Below are positions 12,329-23,060 of a stretch of 64,000 nucleotides of DNA, in pieces. The number at the start of each line of letters is the position of its first letter. The stretch's first letter is position 1. The notes under the pieces are model-generated. The model was not told the origin of the DNA. It saw only the letters and a program-made list of their open reading frames with translations, and did not search any database. The stretch is from Sclerurus mexicanus (Eukaryota > Chordata > Aves > Passeriformes > Furnariidae): assembly GCA_013396755.1 (NCBI GenBank), contig VWZF01002383.1, positions 240,462 through 304,461 of the forward strand, given 5' to 3'. A program made the translations under genes and the position numbers.

Positions 12329-15300
12329 GGCAAGATTGAGATTTCTAATGCAAATAATGAAAAAAATGTTTTACCAGATGAAAAGAACTAAAAGGAGCCT
12401 GGTGGAATGGGACTGAGTGCGTCAATCCAGTGATGACCAGAATATGAATGGGCTTTCCAAGAGATAAGAATACAGGCTGTGACTAAAGTATGTGCAGGTA
12501 AGTTCACTGCATAGCCCCCACCTGGCAGCCTCGGCGGGGCCCTGGAACGCACATGGTGCATGGCCATGTGCAATAGTCCTCACTGCAGGGCCCTGTGCTG
12601 GTGCAGGCAGAAAAACTGAGCTTTACCTCAGAGACTATAATGGAGGATACCAGAAGGTAATGTATGATATCGGATATTACAGCCTGTTAATAAAGTTTGA
12701 TGTACTGGTTAAGAGAAAACTAAGTCACAGGAAAGGAAAAAGGAATGCAATAAGCAAACCAAGAGTCATCATACTGGGAGAGGGAGAGGAAAAGAAAATG
12801 AAGGGCTAAAAAATACCAAAGAGGGGAAATAAACAACCATGTTTATGAACACAATCTGAAGGAAAAGTAATAAACTCACTTCCCAAATTCTCCTGTGCAC
12901 ACAATACACATTCACCACCAGCATCCTCTATCACTGCTCGAGCAAACCAGCTCTTTCAAATCCTTTGAGCATCTATGTGGGCTAGCTGATCTCTGATGTT
13001 CTTCAGGACAGACAAATTCTAGTACTGGATGAATCTAACCCATTCTTCTCCCTGTGACAGCTTTGATATCCATGTGAAATTAAAGTGAGATAATAAAAGA
13101 ACTATCTGTCCCACCCAACACCCAACACAGCACTATTACATTTCAATACATGCTCCTGATTTTGTACAATGCAAGAATAATAACATAAAAGGTGGACCTG
13201 CACTGACTATTTAATATTCTCTCACTTTGAATTTTAAAATGTAGAAATGAAGCAAGGCTGATGCAAAATAAAACACTTAAACTTTAGCCTTACTACCGAA
13301 AAAGCCTTAAGTTACATATATTTTGACACAAGGAGTTAGGCTAGGGGATACATCTAAACTGTTACAGATTATGAATTTAGACATGTTTTATAGATATTTT
13401 TTATATGCATTTATACTCACACTGCCACAATGTCATGACTCACTTGAAGAGTGGCAAAGTGCAAATGGAAATTTTGGGTCTAAGATTGACAGATTGTGAA
13501 AACCAAGCATATCTTGGGATTTATTTTTTGTATAAGATGAAGGACTGATGTTACACATGTGGAATGCTGATTAAAATGCAGAATTGGAAGGAAAAAAAAT
13601 CACAGCAACCAATGTGGGTAGTTTAACAGCAATAAAATGCACCAGTAAGCAAAATAACTCTGATGTATTGGGAGAGATGTCACTAAATACATTAAAGGAA
13701 ATGGCCGAAAGTATGACTGTGTGATAACTCACATGAAAAGTGGTGTTTAGAGCAGAAGAAATATCTTCTCTCTCTCCAGGATGTGGTCAGCCACAACTTG
13801 TGTAGACCAAATCAAAACTGACAAGGTTAAAAATATTTGCCTAGATTATAAAATGCATGACTATATCATTTAACATTTGCATTTGCTTTGTATGTTGATT
13901 TTATTACTTATAATAAAATGTCACATTTTATAAATCTCAGTCTGTTTGCAGTTCTGCTTTTTATCCTTTGTTCTCTCTACTTTTTAACAAAGCCCTTGAA
14001 CAAAGTGAAGTAGGGCTATCAGTCAGGGAAAAGGAGACCTTTTCTAATCTGGTAACCTTTATTAGTGGTTAATTCATTGATCAAAACAGACAACAAATTC
14101 GCAGCTGTATATGCAGTACATAAACATTAGGCACTAGCAAATTTCCATTTTTTCCCTTAATATTCTGCATTTCAAATGAAATATTTGTCTTAATGGAGGC
14201 CATTTATTTTACACTCACAAAGGGACAGTTGCCAAAGGTATCAGTTTTCAGATTATGGTCCTCAAGTGAGTGTTATGTTGTGACTTGTGACAGTGACTAA
14301 GAGGAGGGTGTGAAAGGGGCTGGAAAGGGGATGGTAAAAGTGCACCAATATGGATAGCAAGTGCTTTCCTTGTGGGACACTTGTCTCCTTTCCAGGGAGC
14401 TAAATCAGTCAGTTGGCAGCTTGGGACTTGTAAGAAATCCTTAATTGCTACTTGATCAGCTGCAATAGGAGAGTCCAGCTCTCAGTGACTTAATGATGGC
14501 AAGATTTCTATGGGCAGAAAATCATGTTATCCTGCTCTGGAGTCTGTTCTACTGCAGTGAAAAGGTGCTGCAAGAGCAGCCCTTCAAATCTAATGAAAAG
14601 ATGTGTAAGATTTATGTCAGGGTCCCTGAAATGATGCTCTTTCCTGGCTGAGGAAGTCCATTTCCAAGAAATAAATCAGAAGAGTGTTTTATGCTATCTC
14701 ATAATGATACCCTTAATTCAGCTCTGAACTACTCAGACTCAGATTAATAGGTCAAAATATAAAAATCAGTTATCAAAGGTGGATTAAATAAACATACTCT
14801 CTTTTCCAACTGCAGCTGAGAGGATAATTCATACTGGGAATGAAGCAGTGGTGAGAACTGACACCAGTGTTACTGGGCATGTGTCTTTACTTTGAAGACA
14901 GACTCAGCTGAGACTTGATAGTTCCTCCAGATCTGACTTAATGACCAGTATTTCACATCACAGGGCTTTCAGGAATATTTGAAATTCTAGCTTGAAATAA
15001 ACAACTTTGACATTTCAATGATTAATGTTGAGTAAGATTCTCCCATTCATTCACTTGCATTTCATTCCAAATAAGAACTCCTAACATCAAACACTTCTAA
15101 GTGTTGAGTTCATTTTCTCCAAATCAGAAAATTTTTAAAAACAAAGTTCGTTTTCTTTCTTTCCAGGTTTCCAGTGTCATTTAGACACACTTGGTGCTTC
15201 AGGCCTTTTCCAACATATATGAATCTTGAAATCTTCTTTTTGGTACTGAAAGCTTAAATTTTGACACAGGAACTGGTGGCCGAGGGCTGGGCATCTAAGA

Positions 15301-17449
15301 GGAATGCCTTGTCTCACACAGTCAACTTACAATAAAATCATAGACTGAAAGTACTGCATGCCAAGACCTTGCACTTTTTCTCTACAGATTTAGGTTCACC
15401 TAGATCTCTGGAGCTCTTGAGTTATGTTTATTCTTGCAAAGTAAAAAAATATATTTGAAAAAAAAAGTGAAAGTAAAGTAATATCTAGTAAAGTAGCTAT
15501 CCAAACCCAGATCACTTGTAAATTGTAAGAGCAGTTTCTGTTCAGTGCTTTTGCTCTGAACCAGATAGCACTCCCCAAACCATTCCCAAGCAGGGTTTGG
15601 GAGTTAGGACAAGCCATTTCCAAAATGCAGTTTTAATGTGACAGCTGTGCCTGAAAAGGGGAAAAGTTTTTTGTAGTTTTGTGCCAGTTAGCCTAAATGC
15701 CAGAAGAATATCCCAGTAATGTTTTACTTGTGATGACAGAGGCAGAGGCAGAGTTGAATGGCAGAAAAACCAGTCCCTATACTTGTAACCTTGAAGTAAT
15801 TTAGCTGCCACATTTCTTTGCTTACAAATGGGTTTTACCTTCACGTTTTGTGTTCTTAAAGAAAGACTTCTGGGACTGGCCTCCCATGCAGAGTGCAAAG
15901 GAGCAGATTTTGCTGCCCCCACAGTGTCTCAGTGGGTGAGTGAGACTATGTCCACATTAGCAAGCAAGTGGAGAGTAATCAGAGCTTCATCTATGGAGTG
16001 AAACAGCTGATGCTGGCGAGGACGCAGCATCCACACTAAACAGTTTTCAACAGTTTTACTTATGAGTAGCTCTACTCTTGTACTCTTGTCCCCAAATAGC
16101 CACTACTGCTTGAGGCTTGAGACCCCAGGTGTCCTTTGTGTCTTTCGATCTTTATAGCTCTGAGACTGAATGAGTGTTTTGACATCTGAGTAAATAATTC
16201 TTGAACCACGTTATCATTCTATGATAATACATGTATCATTTCAGCCAAATGTTGCAATGAAAAGGCATTTTAGAATTAGGTGCAGACAATACTAGTCTGA
16301 TTCTTCCTAACTCCATCTGATGACAGTATTTTGGCACGTTCTCCAGCACTGTTTCCAATGGGTTGGGCATGCAATCAGCATGGCCTGTTCCCCTGGCCCC
16401 CTCCAATCTTTGCCAAATCCTCAGCACTGGCTCTGGGCCACTGGCAGTAGCATCATGTGCTGCACAGGTTCACCAACACTGTGCTAGGACAAGATACGAG
16501 AAGAAATACAATATGAAGTAAATTATGCAGCTGATAGATTCACACCACAGCCCATATGCATTCCTTGGCCCAGACTCTATGGCAGCTTCTGGGGTAAGAT
16601 TTGACATTACTGAAGTAGTCTGAAGGTCATGCAGATGTCTTCCTGTCAATGTGAGAATATATCTATTTCTATCATACCCTAATTGCCATTTTCCTCCTCT
16701 GTGAGTATGAGCTTTAACTAAAAGAAAGGTTTTAACTGACCATCGCTGATATTCTTGCTGTGCATCTGGGACTTAAGATATTTTATGAATGTTCAGATTG
16801 TGTCACCACAAAATGCCCCTAATAACTGATGGATCCATATGTGTATCCAGATGCTCATCACTGCTTGTGACAGCTAGTTGCCCATCCCTCCATATGGCTA
16901 TTTGGATCATCCTCTAGATTTACTCTGGGCTCTCTGGGGATTAAAAATACTTAACAAAAAGAATAAGTTAGCTCATAACTTCATGCCCTTAATTTAGCAT
17001 TATTTGTGAACGCCCTTATTTTTGTGTGAGACCAAGTACAGAGAGAGCAAAAAGAAGACCAAGCAGAAATCTGGGAACACAGGAGTGAGAATGCACAAAC
17101 AAGAGAACAGCAGTAGCACTTTTTCAAAGAGAAAGACAGGCTGTAGGGAATGCAGGAAGCACACGAAGGGAGAAAAGTAAACAAGAAGAGACAGAATGAA
17201 TGAGAACAGGACAGCAGAGTCGGGATTACATGAGTGTAACAGAGGAATAAATAGTGTCAGCAGTTTTCAGGAGTGATTGCTTACCATGCAATTCTGGCTG
17301 CCCTGCTCTGCTCCTGCCCAGGTGGCAGCTTTTTTCAGTGACATCTTTGGAGGAGCCTCATCCACAACTTCTAGCACATTCCTTGCTTGTGCAGGTGTTC
17401 AACATGACCACAGAAATATCAGAACCATTCTATGGAGTAACTGTGGTTC
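12329..17449. other. Unique AT-rich non-coding sequence
   Basis: No repeat family or gene is recognised. A CAG|GTAAGT donor-like site lies at 12495-12503, but the nearest upstream acceptor (12376-12377) has a weak pyrimidine tract and the 120 nt between carry stops in all frames. The 126-codon minus frame at 15542-15922 shows no domain that I recognise. Confidence 0.5.
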
Positions 17450-19285
17450 TTAGAATTATAGAACCATTTAAGTTGGAAAACACTTCTAAGATCATTGAGT
17501 CCAACTGTTATCCCAGCACTGCCAAGTCCACCACTAGACCATGTCCCAGGGGCCACATCTACATGTCTTTTGAACACCTCCAGGTATGATAACTTCATCA
17601 CTTCCCTGAGCAGCCTGTTCCAACATTTGACAACTCCTTCAGTGAAGAAATATTTCCTAATATCTAATCTTAACCTCCTGGCACAACTTGAGGCCATTTC
17701 TTCTAGTTCCTGTCACTTGTTACTTGGGAGAAGAGACCAACACTTTGCCCTACACTCTCCTCTCAGGTACTTTTAGAGAGTGATAAGGTCTTCCCCGAGA
17801 CTCCTCTTCTCCAGGATAAAGAACCCCAGTCCCTTCAGCTGCTCCTCATAGGACTTACATTCCAGACTCCACTGGCTCCATTGCCCTTCTCCAGACTTGC
17901 TCCAGCACCTCAATGTCTTTCTTGTCGTGAGTACCCCAGAACTGGACACAGAACTTGACATGCAGCCTCATCAGTGCTGAGTACAGGGGTACAATCACTG
18001 CCCTGATCCTCCTGGCCACGCTATTGCTGATACAGGTCAGGATTCCATTTGCCTTCGTGGCCACCTGGACACACTACTGGCTCATGTTCAGCTGTTGTCA
18101 ACCAACACCCCCAGTTTCTTTTCCATCCGACAGCTTTCCAGACACTCTCTCCAAGCCTGAACTGTTCCCTGGGGTTGTTGTGACCCAAGTACATGACCTG
18201 GCACGTTGCCTGGTTGCGCCTCATACAATTGGCCTTGGTCCATCAATCCAGCCTGCCTGGATCTCTCTGTGGAGCCTTCCTGCCCTTTAGCAGCTCAACT
18301 TAGTGTCATCTGCAAACTGCCTGAAGGTCCCCTTGGTCCCCTCATTCAGATTATTGATAAAGATGTTAAACAGAACTGGCCCCAGTATTGAACCCTGGGG
18401 AACCACCAGTGACCAGCCACCAGCTGGATGTAACTCCATGTATTGCTCTCAGAGCCATCAGCCAGTTTTTATCCAGTAAACAGCGTACTCATCCAAGCCA
18501 TGAGCAGACAGTTTCACCAGGACAATGCTGTATGGAAACTAAGGCAAAGGCTTTACTGAAGTCCAGGTAGACAACATCCACAGCCTTTCCATCATCCAGT
18601 AAGCAGGTCACAGAAAGAGATGAGGTTGGTCAAGCAGCACCTGCTTTTTATAAACCAACACTGGCTGGACCTGATCTCCTGGTTGTCCTGTACATGCTGT
18701 GTTATGGCACTTGAGATGATCTGCTCTATGACCTTTCCCAGGCACCTGTAAGATTAACAGGCCTGTAGTTCCTTGTGTCCTTCTTTTGTCCCTTCTTGTA
18801 GGTGGGCATCACATTTGCCACCTTCCAGACACCTGTCCCTGGTTAGCCAGGACTGCTGACAAATAACAGAAAATAGCTCAGTGAGCTCTTCCACCAGCTC
18901 CCCCAGCAGCCCCAGGTGGATCCCAACCAGACTTGCAGACTTGTGTGGGTCTAAGTGGTGTGCCAGGTCACTGATCATTTTCTCTTGGATTATGGGGGCT
19001 TCTTCTGCTCCCGCACCCTCTTTCCCACCTTAGGGGCCTGGGTACCCAAAGACCAACTGGTATTACTTTAAACACTGAGGCAGAGAAGGCATGAAGTACT
19101 TCTGCTTTTTCCTTATCTTTTGTCACTATGTTTCCTCCTGCATCCAATAAAGGATGGAGATTCTCCTTAGTCCTCCTTTAATGCATTTATACAACATATT
19201 TATTGTCCTTTACAACAATAGCCAGATTAAGTTCTAGCTGGGCCTTGGCCCTTCTGATTTTCTCCCTTCATAACCTCACAATATC
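17450..19285 (-). mobile_element. CR1 LINE, 5'-truncated, minus strand
   Basis: The left end (about 17450) carries the reverse complement of the CR1 3' terminus: a tagaattatagaacc-like octamer region, then AAGTTGGAAAACACTTC. The conserved reverse-transcriptase coding region follows in reverse, up to about 19285. On the minus strand I can follow, from high to low coordinates, the N-terminal part of the RT (about 18960-18830), the 'LDFSKAF'-type block (about 18560), the F-A-D-D catalytic motif (codons at 18305-18316), the 'YLGHNNP' block (about 18180), the block containing 'VIVPLYSAL' (about 17975), and the C-terminal 'RLDIRK.FFT' and 'WNRL.REV' blocks (about 17665-17610). The endonuclease half is missing, as in most CR1 copies. 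Stops and frameshifts show it is long dead. The known CR1 3' end and block order make this call firm; the exact 5' edge is approximate. Confidence 0.95.
17480..18980 (-). pseudogene. Decayed CR1 ORF2 reverse transcriptase
   Basis: Remnant of the CR1 ORF2 protein, whose role is target-primed reverse transcription of the element's RNA. The recognisable pieces lie in different minus-strand frames: 18978-18754, 18224-18021, 18064-17855, 17961-17773 and 17697-17419. Overlaps such as 18224-18021 against 18064-17855 mark frameshifts between adjacent conserved blocks. In-frame stops fall between the N-terminal RT blocks, for example directly after the stretch ending near 18754. The FADD active-site motif itself is still readable at 18305-18316. 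No intact frame exceeds about 90 codons, so no functional enzyme is encoded. Confidence 0.9.
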
Positions 19286-20449
19286 CTTAGAAATAAATTT
19301 GATTTTTTTTTTATTAAAGTCTTCCTTTGTATTTTATATTTATTAAAAGAAAATCTGGGGATTTGTGTGCATCAACATATGTACTTAATTTTCCAGATTG
19401 AATTTATCCAATTATTGCTTTTCTCCTCACTTTACACATCTTAGACAATTTTTTATTTTTTTTAAATCAATGTTTACTAAGTGACAGATAATATGAAATA
19501 TTGCTTTGGGACAGATTAATACATATCAGCTTCTTATGAAAACTGGGTGATAAATGACACCGTACATAAGTGAAAGATGAGCTGACAAATCTCAGAATGA
19601 TAGCGTGTCTCTTTAATGTCTTTGCCACAGCCTGCTCACACATCCTTCTTTGAACACAGCTTGGGATCAGACTATCTATTTTTCTTTTCAAGTTGAAACT
19701 GGAGATCCACTGAGATGATATATATTCTACTTACATGAAAAAGCATTTGTGATTAAGCTGCATTCAGCTGGGATCTGTTTCTGCAACACCAAGAATATTC
19801 TCTCTTCCATGAAGTCTTATTTGAAAGTTAAATAGCAACAAAGTGAAGTCATGATTCAGTCTGGGAACTGTAATAGCATTCTTCCTTATGCCATTTAAAA
19901 ATATATATACTTCAACTCATGGAAACAATATAATTTAAAATAATCTTTCTATGATGACCTGAAGGGAATGACTTGCAAATGAGACTCAATAGTTTTAGAC
20001 AATCAAGGCTTGACTGGGTTAATTTTAAAGCTCAGGAGAGGTATTTCCTAAATGGAAGACAGATTTGGTGCAGTCTTTGAAACAGGAAAGTATAAGGAGA
20101 CATTGCTGCCCTTTGCATTTCTTGCTCTCTCTCCTGCAATATGGCAACATAAGCACCAACCTCATCCATCAGCAAGGGCAGGTCTGGAAATACCCAGGTG
20201 TTATGGATGGCTTCAGAAACCAGAGCTCACCATCCCTTCCAGAGGACAGGACACAAAGCAGGGTGGGACACCCTGGACAATTTTGAGCCCACTGGCTCAA
20301 GATTCTGGTTTCTGTGGATTTGGAAACCTCGTTGGAGAAGTTGGCTCCTAGGTGTCTCACCTATGGTGGGCTGGCAGGGACTTGGAGTTTAATTGAGCTG
20401 CCCTGTCCATGGCTAGTGGGCAGAGAGGCAAGCTTGCTGCTTTGCTGCC
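19286..20449. other. Unique non-coding sequence between CR1 and LTR
   Basis: An AT-rich half (19.3-20.0 kb) is followed by a GC-richer half (20.05-20.45 kb) with several overlapping chance frames of 60-100 codons on both strands. No element is recognised. Confidence 0.5.
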
Positions 20450-21053
20450 TGTGCTGGGTCTGCCTGGGATGAACTCAGCTTTCCCCACAGCAGCCCTCAT
20501 AGTGATGCTGTGCTTTGGATTTGTAGCTGGAGATGTGTTTTGCCTACTGCTGGACTACGCTGGCACAGCATCAAGGTGCCTCTCCAATAACCCTTGCCCC
20601 CAGAGACCAGTAGGCTTGGGGTGGGCAAGAAGCTGTGAGGGGGCACAGCTAGCAGAGCTGACCCAGACCAACCAAAGGGATAGTCCAGACCCTTTGATGT
20701 AATGCTTAGCGATAACAGCTAAGGGCGTGAGGGTGGCATTCGTTATTAAGGTGTTTGTCTTCTGAATCAGTCCCTATGTGTCCTGATGCCCTGTTTCCTG
20801 GGAAGAAGCCAGGCATCACCTGCTGGTGGCAAGTAGAGAATAAACATTTTTTTTTTCTTTGCTTTGCTTTTGAATGTGGCCTTTACTTTCTTTTTTTGCC
20901 TTTTTTTTCCTTTTTTTTTCTCCCCATGAAACTGCTTTTATCTTGACCCATGATTTTTTCATCTTATTTTCTCCCACCTTGCCCGGCTGAGAAGGCAGAG
21001 TGATAGAGTGAAGTGGTGGGCATCTGGTGGTTAGCCAAGGTCAGCCCACCACA
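20450..21053 (+). mobile_element. Solo LTR of an avian endogenous retrovirus
   Basis: About 604 bases beginning TGTGCTGG and ending CCACCACA, i.e. with TG...CA termini. The internal order matches a common avian LTR family, probably ERVL-like: a TTTGGATTTGTAGCTG lead, CACAGCATCAAGG, CACAGCTAGCAGAGCTGACCC, the block CCAAAGGGATAGTCCAGACC, a degenerate GATGTAATGCTTAGC/TATA-like region at about 20695-20720, then GAAGTAGAGAATAAAC-like sequence and a T-rich 3' part ending near the ACA. No gag, pol or env remnant flanks it, so it is best read as a solo LTR from recombination between two LTRs. A clear target-site duplication is not visible: CTGCC before and CTGTG after share three of five bases. Family assignment is from memory of avian LTRs, not a search. 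Confidence 0.8.
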
Positions 21054-22555
21054 CTGTGTCTCCTCCCCTCTCCTGTTCCTCTCACAGAGGACTCTGATAA
21101 CTGATAGAGATCAGCACAAACTAAATCCCATAAAACCTTTAGACAGATCCCTGCTGTGCTTCCAAGATGCTCCCACTTGTGGTAGTGATGGGAGATGTGA
21201 GCAGTTACACCATGAAAGCCATGAATCTGGCCTGATGAGGGGACTGTGAAGAGGCTTGAAGAATCCTGACTTTCATCATTACCATATGGCTTTATTTGTT
21301 TTAGGAGAACATGCTCTGTTCTCAGTCTCAATTTAAAAGTCAAGCAACTGCCAGGTCCATATTCCTTATCCTAAGTATCCTCTCATGCCTTGAGAAGATG
21401 GACATTAGCACAAAAGGGTTTGCAAAAACAACGTTGTGGGAAATATCAGTAATGGCCTTTTGAACCACTGCGCTTTTTTGACCATGGGAGCTCAAACAAT
21501 CAGGTCTTAATAAAAGACAGTGGATCAAGGCATACATTTTACCTCTAATTTCATGATCCACCGTGTAACGGTGAGCCTGTGGACCTTATCAAAGCATTTA
21601 TTATGAATAAAAGGTTTTACTAAATCCTTAAAGGTAAGACTAAGGATTTCAACCTATACTAACCATTGAACTGTCAAAGCCATCACCCACCACTCTTCTA
21701 ATAGTAAGAAAAGTTCCTTGGGGATCTTCTCATGCAGAAGAGATGATGAATAAAAGCAGTAATTGCAGCATGGGAAATGTCACCAAAGAATTGTGGAGGG
21801 TGGTTTTTCTTGATGTGGTGGAAGTAAAACAAGGACCATTGCACAGAGTCAAAAAGAATCATATTTTCCTGTCCCAGTCTTCTTGATACAATCCAGTTAG
21901 GTCACACGGTGCCAACAGTAGCAGAGTCTGTTTTGGGTTCTTGGAATGTTTGACCCCATGATGTATGAGTGGTATCAATTGTGCGAGAGAACAAATCTCA
22001 CTCATCTAGTCAAACTGACAAGCTAGAGAAACTCGTTCCCCCGTGCAAGAATTTGGGCTGTAAGAAGCTTCTCTGGGTATACCTCAGGCTCCTTGGAAAA
22101 AAGTTTAATCTTATTTTTCCTCATGCTAAATGAAGTGGAAGAGGTGACTGGTTTTGCAATGTGGTCACAGTGTCCCCTCCAAATGTGCTAACAACAGGCC
22201 ATTTAGTCCAGCATATGAAAACAGATGCAGGAATAGTGTATCTTATTTATCTTTATTCAATAAATGGCTGCTAGGATGAAAGGAAGAAAATGTAGAAACC
22301 AAGAAACATTGTGGAGGGGTCAGGGAAGGAGGAGAGTACATTGACAGCCCAGAACAGGACTCCTGGGCATGGGGAGCTCTATTATAGCAGCACTGCTATC
22401 CTGAGGGACCATTCCTGGGGATGCTCTTGGAAAAGAAAAGTACAAAAGGCAGGGTTAAAGGATTGCTAGTTCATATCTGCAGCCCCTGTCTGGGCTTTTA
22501 TTTGAGAGTGTCACTTGTAACTGCAGCCCTCAGGAAACCTGCTGTGTCAGAAAGG

Positions 22556-22680
22556 TCTAATTAACATTAATCACCTGTCCCCTAATCACTGCCATCCCCC
22601 AGTGTATGGAGCGGGTGGCAATAAACAGCTCGGTGTAGGTGGCTCTCTCATATTAGCTAACTGGAGGCTACTAAAAGGAA
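22556..22680. promoter_or_regulatory. Homeodomain/E-box motif cluster, enhancer-like
   Basis: A run of closely spaced motifs: TAATTAA at 22558-22564, ATTAATCA just after it, an E-box CACCTG at 22572-22577, TAATCA at about 22583, and TAGCTAA near 22655. Such dense homeodomain plus E-box clusters are typical of conserved non-coding enhancers. Conservation itself cannot be judged from this sequence alone. Confidence 0.2.
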
Positions 22681-23031
22681 GGGAGGGGGGTAAAAAATAA
22701 AAGAGTTCCCCAGCAGAGAATTAAGCCAAAAACATCAATTGAATATGGGGTTAGAAAATGGCAGTACTGCCATAGTTAAGAGAGCAAATAACAATTCATT
22801 CCTGTACTGGAGAAGTACGGACAAACTCTCATTGTTCTCTCCCAGCTGAGTCACTGCTTCCATTGCTGAATGTTAAATGAATCATTCCTCTCATTTTCCA
22901 CTTTGTTATAATTTGGGGTTGTGTTTTCAACCCTTTTCTAGCCAGTGTAGAGGAGTGCTGAGCTGGTCTATTTGCGGAAATTATACCCCCAACCCCAACG
23001 CTCCCAGGGGAACCATGTCAGAGGTGTGTCT

Positions 23032-23060
23032 GGGGAGACAGGGAGTGGGGTGGGTATGGG
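23032..23060 (+). other. G-quadruplex-forming motif
   Basis: Five G runs of three or four at 23032-23035, 23041-23043, 23047-23050, 23052-23054 and 23058-23060, with loops of 5, 3, 1 and 3 bases. This fits the G3+N1-7 quadruplex rule. A C-run cluster lies 40 bases upstream (22986-22996). Confidence 0.7.

Noticed and set aside
12378..12497. Exon candidate ending in CAG|GTAAGT
   Set aside because: The acceptor has almost no pyrimidine tract and all frames contain stops. A lone good donor is expected by chance.
15333..15355. AATCATAGACTG-like string resembling a CR1 terminus
   Set aside because: The match is about a dozen bases and the expected GGTTGGAAGGGACC block does not follow.
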